This document shows, piece by piece, positions 1 through 5,250 of a stretch of DNA of 5,250 bases; position 1 is the stretch's first letter; each line of letters opens with the position of its first letter. This DNA comes from Anaerolineales bacterium. Lineage in GTDB: Bacteria > Chloroflexota > Anaerolineae > Anaerolineales > UBA6663. The notes beneath the pieces were generated by a model. That model searched no databases. It had not been told where the DNA came from and was given only the letters and a program-made list of their open reading frames with translations. The stretch lies in the NCBI GenBank assembly GCA_017999235.1, contig JAGOBN010000341.1, positions 1 through 5,250 on the forward strand, in the 5' to 3' direction. The position numbers and the translations under genes were made by a program.

Positions 1-1080
1 TGGACCCAGGCGGAGGCGGCCGCCCTGGATGCCGCGCTGGGCGATGAAAACGCCGGCTACGTCTATGCCCGCTACGGCGGCCCCACCCAGGAGGCGCTGG
101 AAGCGGCGGTGACGGCGCTGGAGCAGGGGGCCGGCGCCGCCGTTTACGGCTCCGGCATGGCGGCCCTGCACGCGGCCCTGCTGGGGGCCGGCGCGGGGCC
201 GGGCGCGGTGGTGGTGGCGGCCAGCGAGCTGTATGGCGCCACGACCAGCCTGCTCAATTTTCTGGCCGCCAACAGCGGCGTGGTGGTGCGGCGCGTGGAC
301 GTGCGCGATCTGGCCGCCACGGCCGCGGCCCTGCCCGGCGCGGCGGTCCTGCTCTTTGAAGTCATCTCCAACCCGCTCTGCCGCGTGGCCGACGCGCCGG
401 CGCTGATCCAGTTGGCGCGCGCGGCCGGCGCGCGCGTGGTGGTGGACTCAACCTTTACCTCGCCCTATCTCCTGCAGCCGCTGACCCTGGGCGCGGACTT
501 CGTCGTCCACTCGCTCACCAAATACTTGGGCGGCCACGGGGATGTGCTGGGCGGGGTTGTGGCCGCCGCTGCCGCCGTGGACGCGGCGGCTTTGCGCGCG
601 GCCCGCAAAGTGCTGGGCGCCAACCTCTCGCCCTTTGACGCGTATCTCACCTTGCGCGGTTTGCGGACGCTGGCGCTGCGGGTGCGCGAGCAGAACGCCA
701 ACGCCCAGACTCTGGCGGCGTGGCTGGCGCGGGAGCCGCGCGTGGGGCGGGTCTTCTACTCCGGCTTGCCGGCCGACCCTGACCATGCGCTGGCCGGCCG
801 GGTTTTGCGCGCCGGCTGCTTTGGCGGCGTGCTGGCCTTTGAACTGCGCGGCGGCCGGCCGGCGGTCTTTGGCTTTCTGGAGCGCCTGCGCCTGATCCTG
901 CCGGCCACCACGTTGGGCGATGTCACCTCGTTGGTGCTTTATCCGGCCAGCGCCTCGCACCGCGCCCTGACCCCGGAACAACGGGCGGCGCTGGGGATCA
1001 GCGACGGCTGCCTCCGGGTGTCGGCGGGCATCGAAGCCGCCGCCGACCTGATCGCCGACCTGGATCAGGCGTTGGGCTGA
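1..1080 (+). CDS. PLP-dependent trans-sulfuration enzyme (cystathionine gamma-synthase/gamma-lyase family), 5' truncated
   Basis: The reading frame is open from base 1, so the start lies upstream; 359 residues are visible and about 30-40 are missing compared with the usual 390-400. Residues below are numbered from the window edge. Family landmarks appear in order: 'YARYGGPT' (22-29), whose Tyr and Arg normally bind the PLP phosphate of the partner subunit; 'GSGMAAL'; the active-site Tyr in 'ELYGATT' (Tyr78); 'VVVDSTF' with Asp149, which would bind the pyridine nitrogen; the Schiff-base Lys174 in 'HSLTKYLGGHGDVLGG'; Ser310 in 'LGDVTSL'; and Arg339 in 'LRVSAGIE', expected to bind the substrate carboxylate. 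The enzyme is cytosolic, probably a homotetramer, and acts on cysteine, homocysteine, cystathionine or methionine-type substrates. The position usually held by Cys in methionine gamma-lyase ('LYGCT') is Ala80 here, which argues mildly against a canonical methionine gamma-lyase. The exact reaction cannot be fixed from the sequence. The stop is 5 bases before the next gene, suggesting co-transcription. Confidence 0.94.
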   Translation, partial: WTQAEAAALDAALGDENAGYVYARYGGPTQEALEAAVTALEQGAGAAVYGSGMAALHAALLGAGAGPGAVVVAASELYGATTSLLNFLAANSGVVVRRVDVRDLAATAAALPGAAVLLFEVISNPLCRVADAPALIQLARAAGARVVVDSTFTSPYLLQPLTLGADFVVHSLTKYLGGHGDVLGGVVAAAAAVDAAALRAARKVLGANLSPFDAYLTLRGLRTLALRVREQNANAQTLAAWLAREPRVGRVFYSGLPADPDHALAGRVLRAGCFGGVLAFELRGGRPAVFGFLERLRLILPATTLGDVTSLVLYPASASHRALTPEQRAALGISDGCLRVSAGIEAAADLIADLDQALG

Positions 1081-1085
1081 CCGGC

Positions 1086-3878
1086 ATGCCCCGCCGCTTC
1101 TATCTCCTCGTGGTCGCCGCAACGCTGGCCGGCGCCTGGCTGCGCGTGTGGCAGCTCACCGCGGTGCCGCCCGGCCTGCACTATGACCTGGCCGCCACGG
1201 CGCTGCTCGGCAATGACGTTGCCTTCAATGGCTACCGGCCGCTTTTTATCACCGCCTACACGGGCCACGAGGTTTTGTTTTATTACTGGCTGGCGGCCTG
1301 GTTCAACCTGATCGGCTCGTCGATCTTCTCCCTGCGTCTGGCGGCGGCGCTCATCGGCGTCTTGACCATCCCGGCCGCGTTCTTCGCCATCCGCGAGGTT
1401 TTGCACACGGAGCCCGAGGCCTGGCAGACCGCGGCCCTGGCCGCCGGCCTCTTGGCGAGCGCGTTTTTTCACGTCACGTTCTCGCGCTTCGGCTTCCGCG
1501 TCATCACCGAACCCCTGGTGCAGTCCCTGGCGCTGGGCTTTTTGCTGCGCGGCTGGCGGCGTTGGTCGGCCGGCGCCTCAGCGCCGGCGCCCCTGAAGGC
1601 GTGGCCCTTGAGCCGTGGGCGGCTCGATCTCCTCCTGGCCGGCGCCTTCACCGGCCTGGCCGCGTACACCTACCTCTCCGCGCGTCTGTTTCCGTTCCCG
1701 CTGGCCGTTTTCTGGCTGGGGCTGCTGATCGGCGCCGTTCGCCGGCCGCGCCTCACCCGATCGCCCAATCTGGTTGTATTCTTCCAGGCTTTCGTCCTTT
1801 TCGTTCTCGCCGCCCTGGTCGTCTTCGCCCCCCTTGGTCTGTACTTTCTCCAGCACCCGGCCGATTTTCTCAACCGCGCCGGCCAGGTGCTGCCGCGCCC
1901 CGGCGATGACGCCTTGCTCTGGCAAGGGGTGCGGCGGGCGGCCGAGATGGTGTTTATCAACGGCGAACCCTATGACCGCTTCAACCTGCCGGGCCTGCCC
2001 TTGTTTGGTTTCCCGCTCGGCGGGTTCTTTGTCCTTGGCCTGCTGCTCACCTTGCGGAATGTCATCCGCCCGCGCCGGGGCGCGCTCGCGGCCGCGGACT
2101 GGCTCCTGCTGGCCTGGCTGCCGTTCATGCTGCTGCCCACCGCGCTCTCGGTCCACGATGTTTTTCCTTCCAATGTGCGCGCCTTCGGCCTGACCCCGCT
2201 GGTCTTTGTCTTCCCGGCCCGCGGTCTGCTGGCCGCTTACCGCTGGCTGCAGCGCCAGTCGCCCGGCCCCTTGCTGCCCACCGCCTACCCGGTGACGGTC
2301 CTGAGCCTGGTGATTCTGGTCGCCGGGGCCGGCGTGACGTATCGCGATTACTTCCTCACCTGGGCCACCTTGAGTTCCCAGCGCCTCAACAACGACGCCG
2401 ATATCACCGAGATCGCGGCGTACTTGAACACGCAGACGCTGGCGGAGACGACGCCGTACGTTACCGCCATTCACTATCGGCACCCGACCCTGGCCTACCT
2501 GGCCCGCGATTATGAAGCTATTCAATGGCTCACGGGCGGCCGGTCGCTGGCCGTCCCGGCTGACCGGGCCGCGCTGTATCTGGAGGCGGCCTCCGCGCCC
2601 CTGCCGGCCGAATGGACGGCGGGCTGGGACGCGTATCTGGTGGGGCAGCAGCTCGGCGCGGACAACCACCCGGAGTACCGCGCCTTTCGGTTCGCGGCCG
2701 GCGCGCCGCCCCCGCTGCCGGAGTTCGCGCCGCTGGCCGAGAATTTCGGCCACGCCATCTTCCTCACCGGCGCGCGCCTGACGCCGGCGCGGGAGCTGGT
2801 TACCGTGGACCTGCGCTGGCGGGTGGAGAACCCGGTGGCGACCGCGGATTTTCTGCCGTATGCGCGGCTGTATGACGCGGCCGGCCGCGTCTGGGTGCAG
2901 AGCGTGGATTACACCTATCCCTCCGCGCAGTGGGCGGCTGGCGATACGGTGCTCACGCGCCTCACGCTGCGCCTGCCGGCGGGTTTGCCGGCCGGCGCTT
3001 ACACCGTGAAAGCCGGCTTGTTTTCGGAGGGCGCCGGCGTCAGCCTGCCGCGCCTGGATGAAAATGGGAACTTTGGCGGTGAACGCGCCGAGGCGGGAAC
3101 CGTGACTCTGGCCGGCGGGCCGCCGGCCACGGCCGCCGACTTCCGCGCCGCCAATCCCATGACGCCGCCGGAGCAAGCGCCGGCCGGCGCGCTGGCGTTG
3201 CTGGGCTATCACTTGAGCGCGGCCAGCGTACAGCCTAACCAGCGCCTGGAGGTGACGTTATTCTGGCAGGCCGCCCAGCCGGTGACCAGGCCGGTGGAAA
3301 TCCGGCTGGGGGAGACCGGGCTGACCGCTGTGCCGATCACCGTGTCGGACGTGTTGATCACGCGCCTCACCCTGCGGGTCCCGCTGGACCAGCCGGCCGG
3401 CCCGGCGCCTTTGCAGGTAGTGATCCCCGGCCAGGGCGTGGCGCGCCTGCAGGCGGTGACGGTTGCGCCCCTGGACCGAGCGTACACCGCGCCGGTCTCG
3501 ACCACGGCGGTAGGTGCGGCCTTTGGAGAGGGCCGGCTCCTCTTGGCCGGCTACACGCTGGCGCCGGGCGCGCCCACCACGCTGCGGCTGGTATGGCAGG
3601 CCGGCGCCCGCCAACTGGACCAGGATTACACCGTCTTCGTGCATGTCCGGGCGGAGGACGGCCAGATGGCGGCGCAAGCGGACCAAACGCCGCGCGCCGG
3701 CGCGTACCCCACCTCCTGGTGGGCGCCTGGCGAATTTGTGGCCGAGGATTACACGTTTGATCTGCCGCCGGGCCGTTACACGCTCTCCCTCGGGGTCTAT
3801 GACGTCGAGACAGGCCAGCGCTTGAGCGTCTCCCCCGCCGCCGATGCCGTGGATTTGGGGACTTTCATCATCCCATAA
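1086..3878 (+). CDS. GT39/ArnT-like polytopic membrane glycosyltransferase with three C-terminal beta-sandwich modules
   Basis: The 930-residue protein probably transfers a sugar from a lipid-linked donor at the outer face of the membrane, as GT-C enzymes do; acceptor and sugar are unknown. The start ATG lies 5 bases after the upstream stop and is followed by 'MPRR' and a hydrophobic helix; no strong ribosome binding site is seen, so translational coupling is likely. Roughly a dozen membrane helices fill residues 5-420, for example 5-22, 63-100, 113-131, 180-218, 229-254, 304-323, 338-355 and 403-419. GT39-like landmarks are 'PPGLHYD' in the first loop (Asp34), 'GHEVLFYY' (Glu62), 'SRFGFR' (133-138) and 'NVRAFGLTP' (from Asn363). 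The first-loop motif reads Asp-Leu where relatives usually have Asp-Glu. Residues about 420-550 form a soluble linker. Residues about 554-929 hold three related modules, the last with 'DYTVFVH' (847-853) and 'GAYPTSWWAPGE'. Family assignment is solid; catalytic activity is inferred. Confidence 0.93.
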   Translation: MPRRFYLLVVAATLAGAWLRVWQLTAVPPGLHYDLAATALLGNDVAFNGYRPLFITAYTGHEVLFYYWLAAWFNLIGSSIFSLRLAAALIGVLTIPAAFFAIREVLHTEPEAWQTAALAAGLLASAFFHVTFSRFGFRVITEPLVQSLALGFLLRGWRRWSAGASAPAPLKAWPLSRGRLDLLLAGAFTGLAAYTYLSARLFPFPLAVFWLGLLIGAVRRPRLTRSPNLVVFFQAFVLFVLAALVVFAPLGLYFLQHPADFLNRAGQVLPRPGDDALLWQGVRRAAEMVFINGEPYDRFNLPGLPLFGFPLGGFFVLGLLLTLRNVIRPRRGALAAADWLLLAWLPFMLLPTALSVHDVFPSNVRAFGLTPLVFVFPARGLLAAYRWLQRQSPGPLLPTAYPVTVLSLVILVAGAGVTYRDYFLTWATLSSQRLNNDADITEIAAYLNTQTLAETTPYVTAIHYRHPTLAYLARDYEAIQWLTGGRSLAVPADRAALYLEAASAPLPAEWTAGWDAYLVGQQLGADNHPEYRAFRFAAGAPPPLPEFAPLAENFGHAIFLTGARLTPARELVTVDLRWRVENPVATADFLPYARLYDAAGRVWVQSVDYTYPSAQWAAGDTVLTRLTLRLPAGLPAGAYTVKAGLFSEGAGVSLPRLDENGNFGGERAEAGTVTLAGGPPATAADFRAANPMTPPEQAPAGALALLGYHLSAASVQPNQRLEVTLFWQAAQPVTRPVEIRLGETGLTAVPITVSDVLITRLTLRVPLDQPAGPAPLQVVIPGQGVARLQAVTVAPLDRAYTAPVSTTAVGAAFGEGRLLLAGYTLAPGAPTTLRLVWQAGARQLDQDYTVFVHVRAEDGQMAAQADQTPRAGAYPTSWWAPGEFVAEDYTFDLPPGRYTLSLGVYDVETGQRLSVSPAADAVDLGTFIIP
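2953..2971 (+). repeat. Direct repeat copy A (19 bases, in-frame) within module 1
   Basis: This stretch starts TCACGCGCCTCAC and ends CTGCG. It matches 3358-3376 at 18 of 19 positions. It encodes the 'TRLTLR' strand (residues 624-629) and lies exactly 405 bases, or 135 codons, before the second copy. Confidence 0.75.
3358..3376 (+). repeat. Direct repeat copy B (19 bases, in-frame) within module 2
   Basis: This is the second copy of the 19-base repeat, differing from 2953-2971 by one base (C for G at the fourteenth position, a synonymous change in a Thr codon). It encodes the same 'TRLTLR' residues at 759-764, at the equivalent place in the second module. Confidence 0.75.
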
Positions 3879-3885
3879 TGCCCCC

Positions 3886-3914
3886 TTGTGAAGCGCCCCA
3901 GGCGCGGCTACAAT
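3886..3914 (+). promoter_or_regulatory. Sigma70-type promoter (TTGTGA - 17 bp - TACAAT) for the 3922 gene
   Basis: The -35 element TTGTGA (3886-3891) matches TTGACA at 4 of 6 positions. The -10 element TACAAT (3909-3914) matches TATAAT at 5 of 6. The spacer is the ideal 17 bases. Counting from the -10 places the transcription start at about 3921-3922, on or next to the ATG at 3922. The promoter sits in the 43-base gap between two genes in otherwise very GC-rich sequence, where a chance match is less likely. The spacer holds a small perfect inverted repeat (3893-3905). Confidence 0.7.
3893..3905. repeat. Small inverted repeat GCGCC-CCA-GGCGC in the promoter spacer
   Basis: There are two perfect 5-base arms around a 3-base centre, lying between the -35 and -10 elements. 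It could be an operator half-site pair, a minor stem at the end of the glycosyltransferase transcript, or chance in GC-rich DNA. No T-run follows, so it is not a convincing intrinsic terminator. Confidence 0.35.
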
Positions 3915-3921
3915 CCTTTGT

Positions 3922-4518
3922 ATGCCATCTCCATCCGCTTTGGCGAATTTCTCGCCGCCCATCCTCAAGCTGCCTGAGCTGAGCGCCGGCCCGTATGTGG
4001 CTGAGGCGCGCCGGCGCTTGGAGCGGCTGGCGGCGGTGGATTTCACGGCGCCGTTGAGCCGGCGCCGCGCGCTCTTTTCGGCCCGCTGGGCGGAGGCGCG
4101 GCGGTGGCGGTTGGCCGAAGCCTGGAAGCGCACCCAGGCTGACGTGCAGGCGTTTGAGCGGCAGCTCCGCGAACAGGCGGCGGCCGTGGGGCGTTATCGG
4201 CCCAGCGCGCCGCGCTCCCTGGAGTTGTTCCGGGCCGCCTTGCTCACCCAGTACTGCGCCCATATCCTGCGCTATCAGGCCGCGATCGGCCAACGGCCGG
4301 GCGCGCCGGCCCGCACGGTGCCGGTGGAGTGGATGCAGATGGCGGCCGCGGCCGCGGTCTTGTCCGTGCTCCAGACCGCGCTCATGCTCTGGGTGCTTCA
4401 TCAGCCGGCCCGGCGCCGCGCCCGCGCCGTCCGGCGCCACCGACGGGCCATCCCGTTGATGCAAGCGTCGTATTTGGCGGTGGCGCCCCGCGCCCTGTCC
4501 TTGCCGCTGCGCTTATAG
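3922..4518 (+). CDS. Uncharacterised 198-residue protein, helical and Arg/Ala-rich with one C-terminal membrane helix
   Basis: I do not recognise a family. The first 135 residues look soluble and largely helical, with many Arg, Ala and Glu (for example 'EARRRLERLA' and 'AEAWKRTQADVQAFERQL'), which may form a helical bundle or coiled coil. Residues about 138-159 ('MQMAAAAAVLSVLQTALMLW' onward) form one likely membrane helix, followed by an Arg-rich stretch ('ARRRARAVRRHRR') and a hydrophobic tail. By the positive-inside rule the Arg-rich C-terminus would be cytoplasmic. There is no signal peptide. The start is well fixed: an in-frame TGA lies at 3889-3891 and no ATG, GTG or TTG occurs in frame between it and 3922. 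No ribosome binding site precedes it, but a good promoter ends 7 bases upstream, so the mRNA is probably leaderless. Codon third positions are GC-rich like the neighbours, supporting a real gene. Function is unknown. Confidence 0.72.
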   Translation: MPSPSALANFSPPILKLPELSAGPYVAEARRRLERLAAVDFTAPLSRRRALFSARWAEARRWRLAEAWKRTQADVQAFERQLREQAAAVGRYRPSAPRSLELFRAALLTQYCAHILRYQAAIGQRPGAPARTVPVEWMQMAAAAAVLSVLQTALMLWVLHQPARRRARAVRRHRRAIPLMQASYLAVAPRALSLPLRL

Positions 4519-4565
4519 AGCCTCGTTTGTCCCCCCGCCGCTAACGTCTGCCGTCGCTTTCATCT

Positions 4566-4595
4566 CTCGCGGCGTCCCCCAGGGGCCGCGGCGAG
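4566..4595. other. Imperfect GC-rich hairpin in the desaturase upstream region
   Basis: CTCGC (4566-4570) pairs with GCGAG (4591-4595). Internal CG and CCC/GGG pairings continue the stem with small internal loops around a loop near 4579-4582. There is no T-run after it, so it is not a standard intrinsic terminator. It could be a factor-dependent terminator for the upstream gene, part of the desaturase leader, or a by-product of high GC. Confidence 0.35.
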
Positions 4596-4604
4596 GCTGG
4601 CACA

Positions 4605-4623
4605 CTGGCCGTTCCCCGGCCAG
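4605..4623 (+). promoter_or_regulatory. Perfect 6-bp hairpin next to the desaturase ribosome binding site
   Basis: CTGGCC (4605-4610) and GGCCAG (4618-4623) form a perfect stem around a 7-base loop. The stem ends one base before the GAGG ribosome binding site at 4625-4628. An alternative pairing of GCTGG (4596-4600) with CCAGC (4620-4624) is also possible. If transcribed, the structure could affect access to the ribosome binding site; regulation is inference only. Confidence 0.4.
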
Positions 4624-4624
4624 C

Positions 4625-4628
4625 GAGG
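4625..4628 (+). promoter_or_regulatory. Ribosome binding site GAGG for the desaturase
   Basis: GAGG lies 8 bases before the ATG at 4637, a normal spacing. It is the clearest Shine-Dalgarno match in the window and supports this start codon. Confidence 0.75.
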
Positions 4629-4636
4629 ATTTTCCC

Positions 4637-5250
4637 ATGACTTCCCCGACGACTGTCGCCCAGGGCAAGGCCGGCCGGCCGCTCTGGACTAAGATCGTGG
4701 CGCAGTATCAGACTCCGGATACCCGCGCCGCCCTGTGGCAGGTAGCGACCTCCATTGGGCTGTTCCTGCTGTTTCAGGCTTTGGGCGCCTTCAGCGCCCG
4801 CTACTCAGTGTGGCTGACGTTGGCCTGCGCCGTGTTGGCTGCCGGCTTCATGATGCGCACCTTCATCGTGCTGCATGACTGCGGCCACGGCTCGTTCTTC
4901 AAAAACCAGAAATGGAATGACGCTTTTGGGGTGATCTGCGGCGTGCTGACCTATACGCCCTACTTCCACTGGCGCCACAGCCACGCCATCCACCACGCCA
5001 CCTCCGGCGATCTGGACCGGCGCGGCATTGGCGATGTGCCGACGCTGACCGTGCGCGAGTACAACGCCCTGCCGTGGCACCGCCGGCTGGGATACCGGGT
5101 CTACCGCCACCCGATCGTGCTGTTCATCATCGGCGCGCCGCTGCTGTTCCTGGTGCTGCACCGCTTTGACTATGGCGACTTCCCGGCCCGCGAGCGCGCC
5201 AGCGTCCATTGGACCACCTTGGCCATCGCCGGCCTGACGGCGGCCATGAT
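4637..5250 (+). CDS. Membrane fatty acid desaturase (histidine-box, DesA/FAD type), 3' truncated
   Basis: The frame is open from ATG 4637 to the window end (204 complete codons, with no stop), so the C-terminal part lies outside. The protein would introduce a double bond into acyl chains in the membrane using a di-iron centre and an electron donor such as ferredoxin. Two of the three histidine boxes are visible: box 1 'HDCGH' (80-84) and box 2 'HAIHH' (116-120), the latter preceded by 'HWRHS' (111-115). The following 'SGDLDRRGIGD' (123-133) and 'TLTVREY' (136-142) are typical of bacterial acyl-lipid/omega desaturases. Hydrophobic helices lie at about 32-52, 58-79 and 159-175. The third box (HxxHH) should lie beyond the edge; the usual family length is 320-380 residues. 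The start is supported by GAGG 8 bases upstream. Regiospecificity (delta-9, -12 or other) cannot be decided from this part. Confidence 0.95.
   Translation, partial: MTSPTTVAQGKAGRPLWTKIVAQYQTPDTRAALWQVATSIGLFLLFQALGAFSARYSVWLTLACAVLAAGFMMRTFIVLHDCGHGSFFKNQKWNDAFGVICGVLTYTPYFHWRHSHAIHHATSGDLDRRGIGDVPTLTVREYNALPWHRRLGYRVYRHPIVLFIIGAPLLFLVLHRFDYGDFPARERASVHWTTLAIAGLTAAM

Larger units (their letters stand above)
2745..3872 (+). repeat. Three tandem protein modules (about 130 residues each) in the glycosyltransferase tail
   Basis: Three segments share an order of motifs. Each opens with a strand like 'FLTGARL' (from residue 554), 'ALLGYHL' (704-710) or 'LLLAGYTL' (818-825). A 'LRWR', 'LFWQ' or 'LVWQ' strand follows, and later a strand ending in Leu/Val-Pro: Pro631, Pro766 and Pro894. 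The Leu/Val-Pro landmarks are 135 and 128 residues apart. Modules 1 and 3 are complete, with a 'YPSAQWAAGD' / 'YPTSWWAPGE' turn and a 'GAYTVKAGLF' / 'GRYTLSLGVY' strand. Module 2 lacks a recognisable 'DYTVFVH' and Trp-Gly turn region and seems degenerate. By fold style these are probably extracytoplasmic beta-sandwiches; their role, perhaps carbohydrate or acceptor binding, is inference. Confidence 0.7.
4519..4636. other. Intergenic region (118 bp) upstream of the desaturase
   Basis: This stretch separates the orphan gene from the desaturase. It is less coding-like, with C-rich runs (for example 4531-4536), two potential hairpins (4566-4595 and 4605-4623) and the desaturase ribosome binding site. 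I looked for a -35/-10 pair and found none convincing. No small open frame with a ribosome binding site was seen. Confidence 0.6.

Noticed and set aside
448..1122. Minus-strand open frame opposite the PLP enzyme
   Set aside because: It is an antisense shadow; the plus strand carries all the family motifs, including the Schiff-base lysine.
1578..3212. Very long open frame (544 codons) on the minus strand opposite the glycosyltransferase
   Set aside because: It is the antisense shadow of a GC-rich gene. The product is a low-complexity Arg/Gln/Gly mixture with no domain, while the plus strand encodes a clear GT39-like protein with membrane helices.
3893..3918. Intrinsic terminator for the glycosyltransferase at the GCGCC/GGCGC repeat
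   Set aside because: The stem is only 5 bp and is not followed by a T-run; the following bases instead form a good -10 element.
3868..4464. Minus-strand open frame of 198 codons opposite the orphan gene
   Set aside because: It would cover the promoter gap and the end of the glycosyltransferase. Its product is rich in Gly, Arg, Pro and His without recognisable structure, whereas the plus-strand frame has a promoter and a defined membrane helix. Some doubt remains because the plus-strand protein is also unrecognised.
4598..4613. Sigma54-type promoter suggested by TGGCAC upstream of the desaturase
   Set aside because: The -24 like TGGCAC is present, but the -12 GC is missing at the required distance (GT at 4611-4612), so the match fails at an essential position.
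4805..5209. Minus-strand open frame opposite the desaturase
   Set aside because: It is an antisense shadow of a gene with two intact histidine boxes on the plus strand.
1..5250. Very frequent GCCGGC and GGCGCC palindromes across the window
   Set aside because: They mostly fall on Ala-Gly and Ala-Gly-Ala codon runs in genes with strong GC bias. Without a count against a codon-matched background there is no case for a functional motif.

Overview
The window is GC-rich, gene-dense bacterial chromosome, with all four genes on the plus strand. The best guess for the source is a Chloroflexota (Anaerolineae-like) bacterium. The basis is the GT39-like membrane glycosyltransferase carrying a long C-terminal tail of beta-sandwich modules with 'DYTVFVH' and 'GAYPTSWWAPGE' type motifs, an architecture I associate with that phylum. 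This is inferred from protein style; no marker gene is present.

Layout: (1) Positions 1-1080 hold the 3' part of a PLP-dependent trans-sulfuration enzyme (cystathionine gamma-synthase / gamma-lyase superfamily), cut by the window's left edge. (2) After a 5-base gap, 1086-3878 encodes a 930-residue polytopic protein that looks like a GT-C fold (GT39/ArnT/PMT-like) glycosyltransferase. It has about a dozen membrane helices, a soluble linker and three tandem C-terminal modules. (3) After a 43-base gap, 3922-4518 encodes a 198-residue protein I do not recognise, helical and Arg/Ala-rich with one C-terminal membrane helix. A good -35/-10 promoter ends 7 bases before its ATG, which predicts a leaderless mRNA. 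(4) A 118-base intergenic stretch with two potential hairpins leads to the 5' part of a membrane fatty acid desaturase (4637 to beyond the right edge), with a clear GAGG ribosome binding site.

The first two genes are probably co-transcribed because of their spacing, but no pathway obviously links sulfur amino acid metabolism to the glycosyltransferase. The glycosyltransferase, the orphan membrane protein and the desaturase are all membrane or envelope proteins, but nothing shows that they form one system. I see no mobile element, CRISPR array, RNA gene or defence system. The points most worth following up are the leaderless promoter with the orphan protein, the triplicated modules with a retained DNA-level repeat, the altered first-loop motif of the glycosyltransferase, and the hairpin next to the desaturase ribosome binding site.
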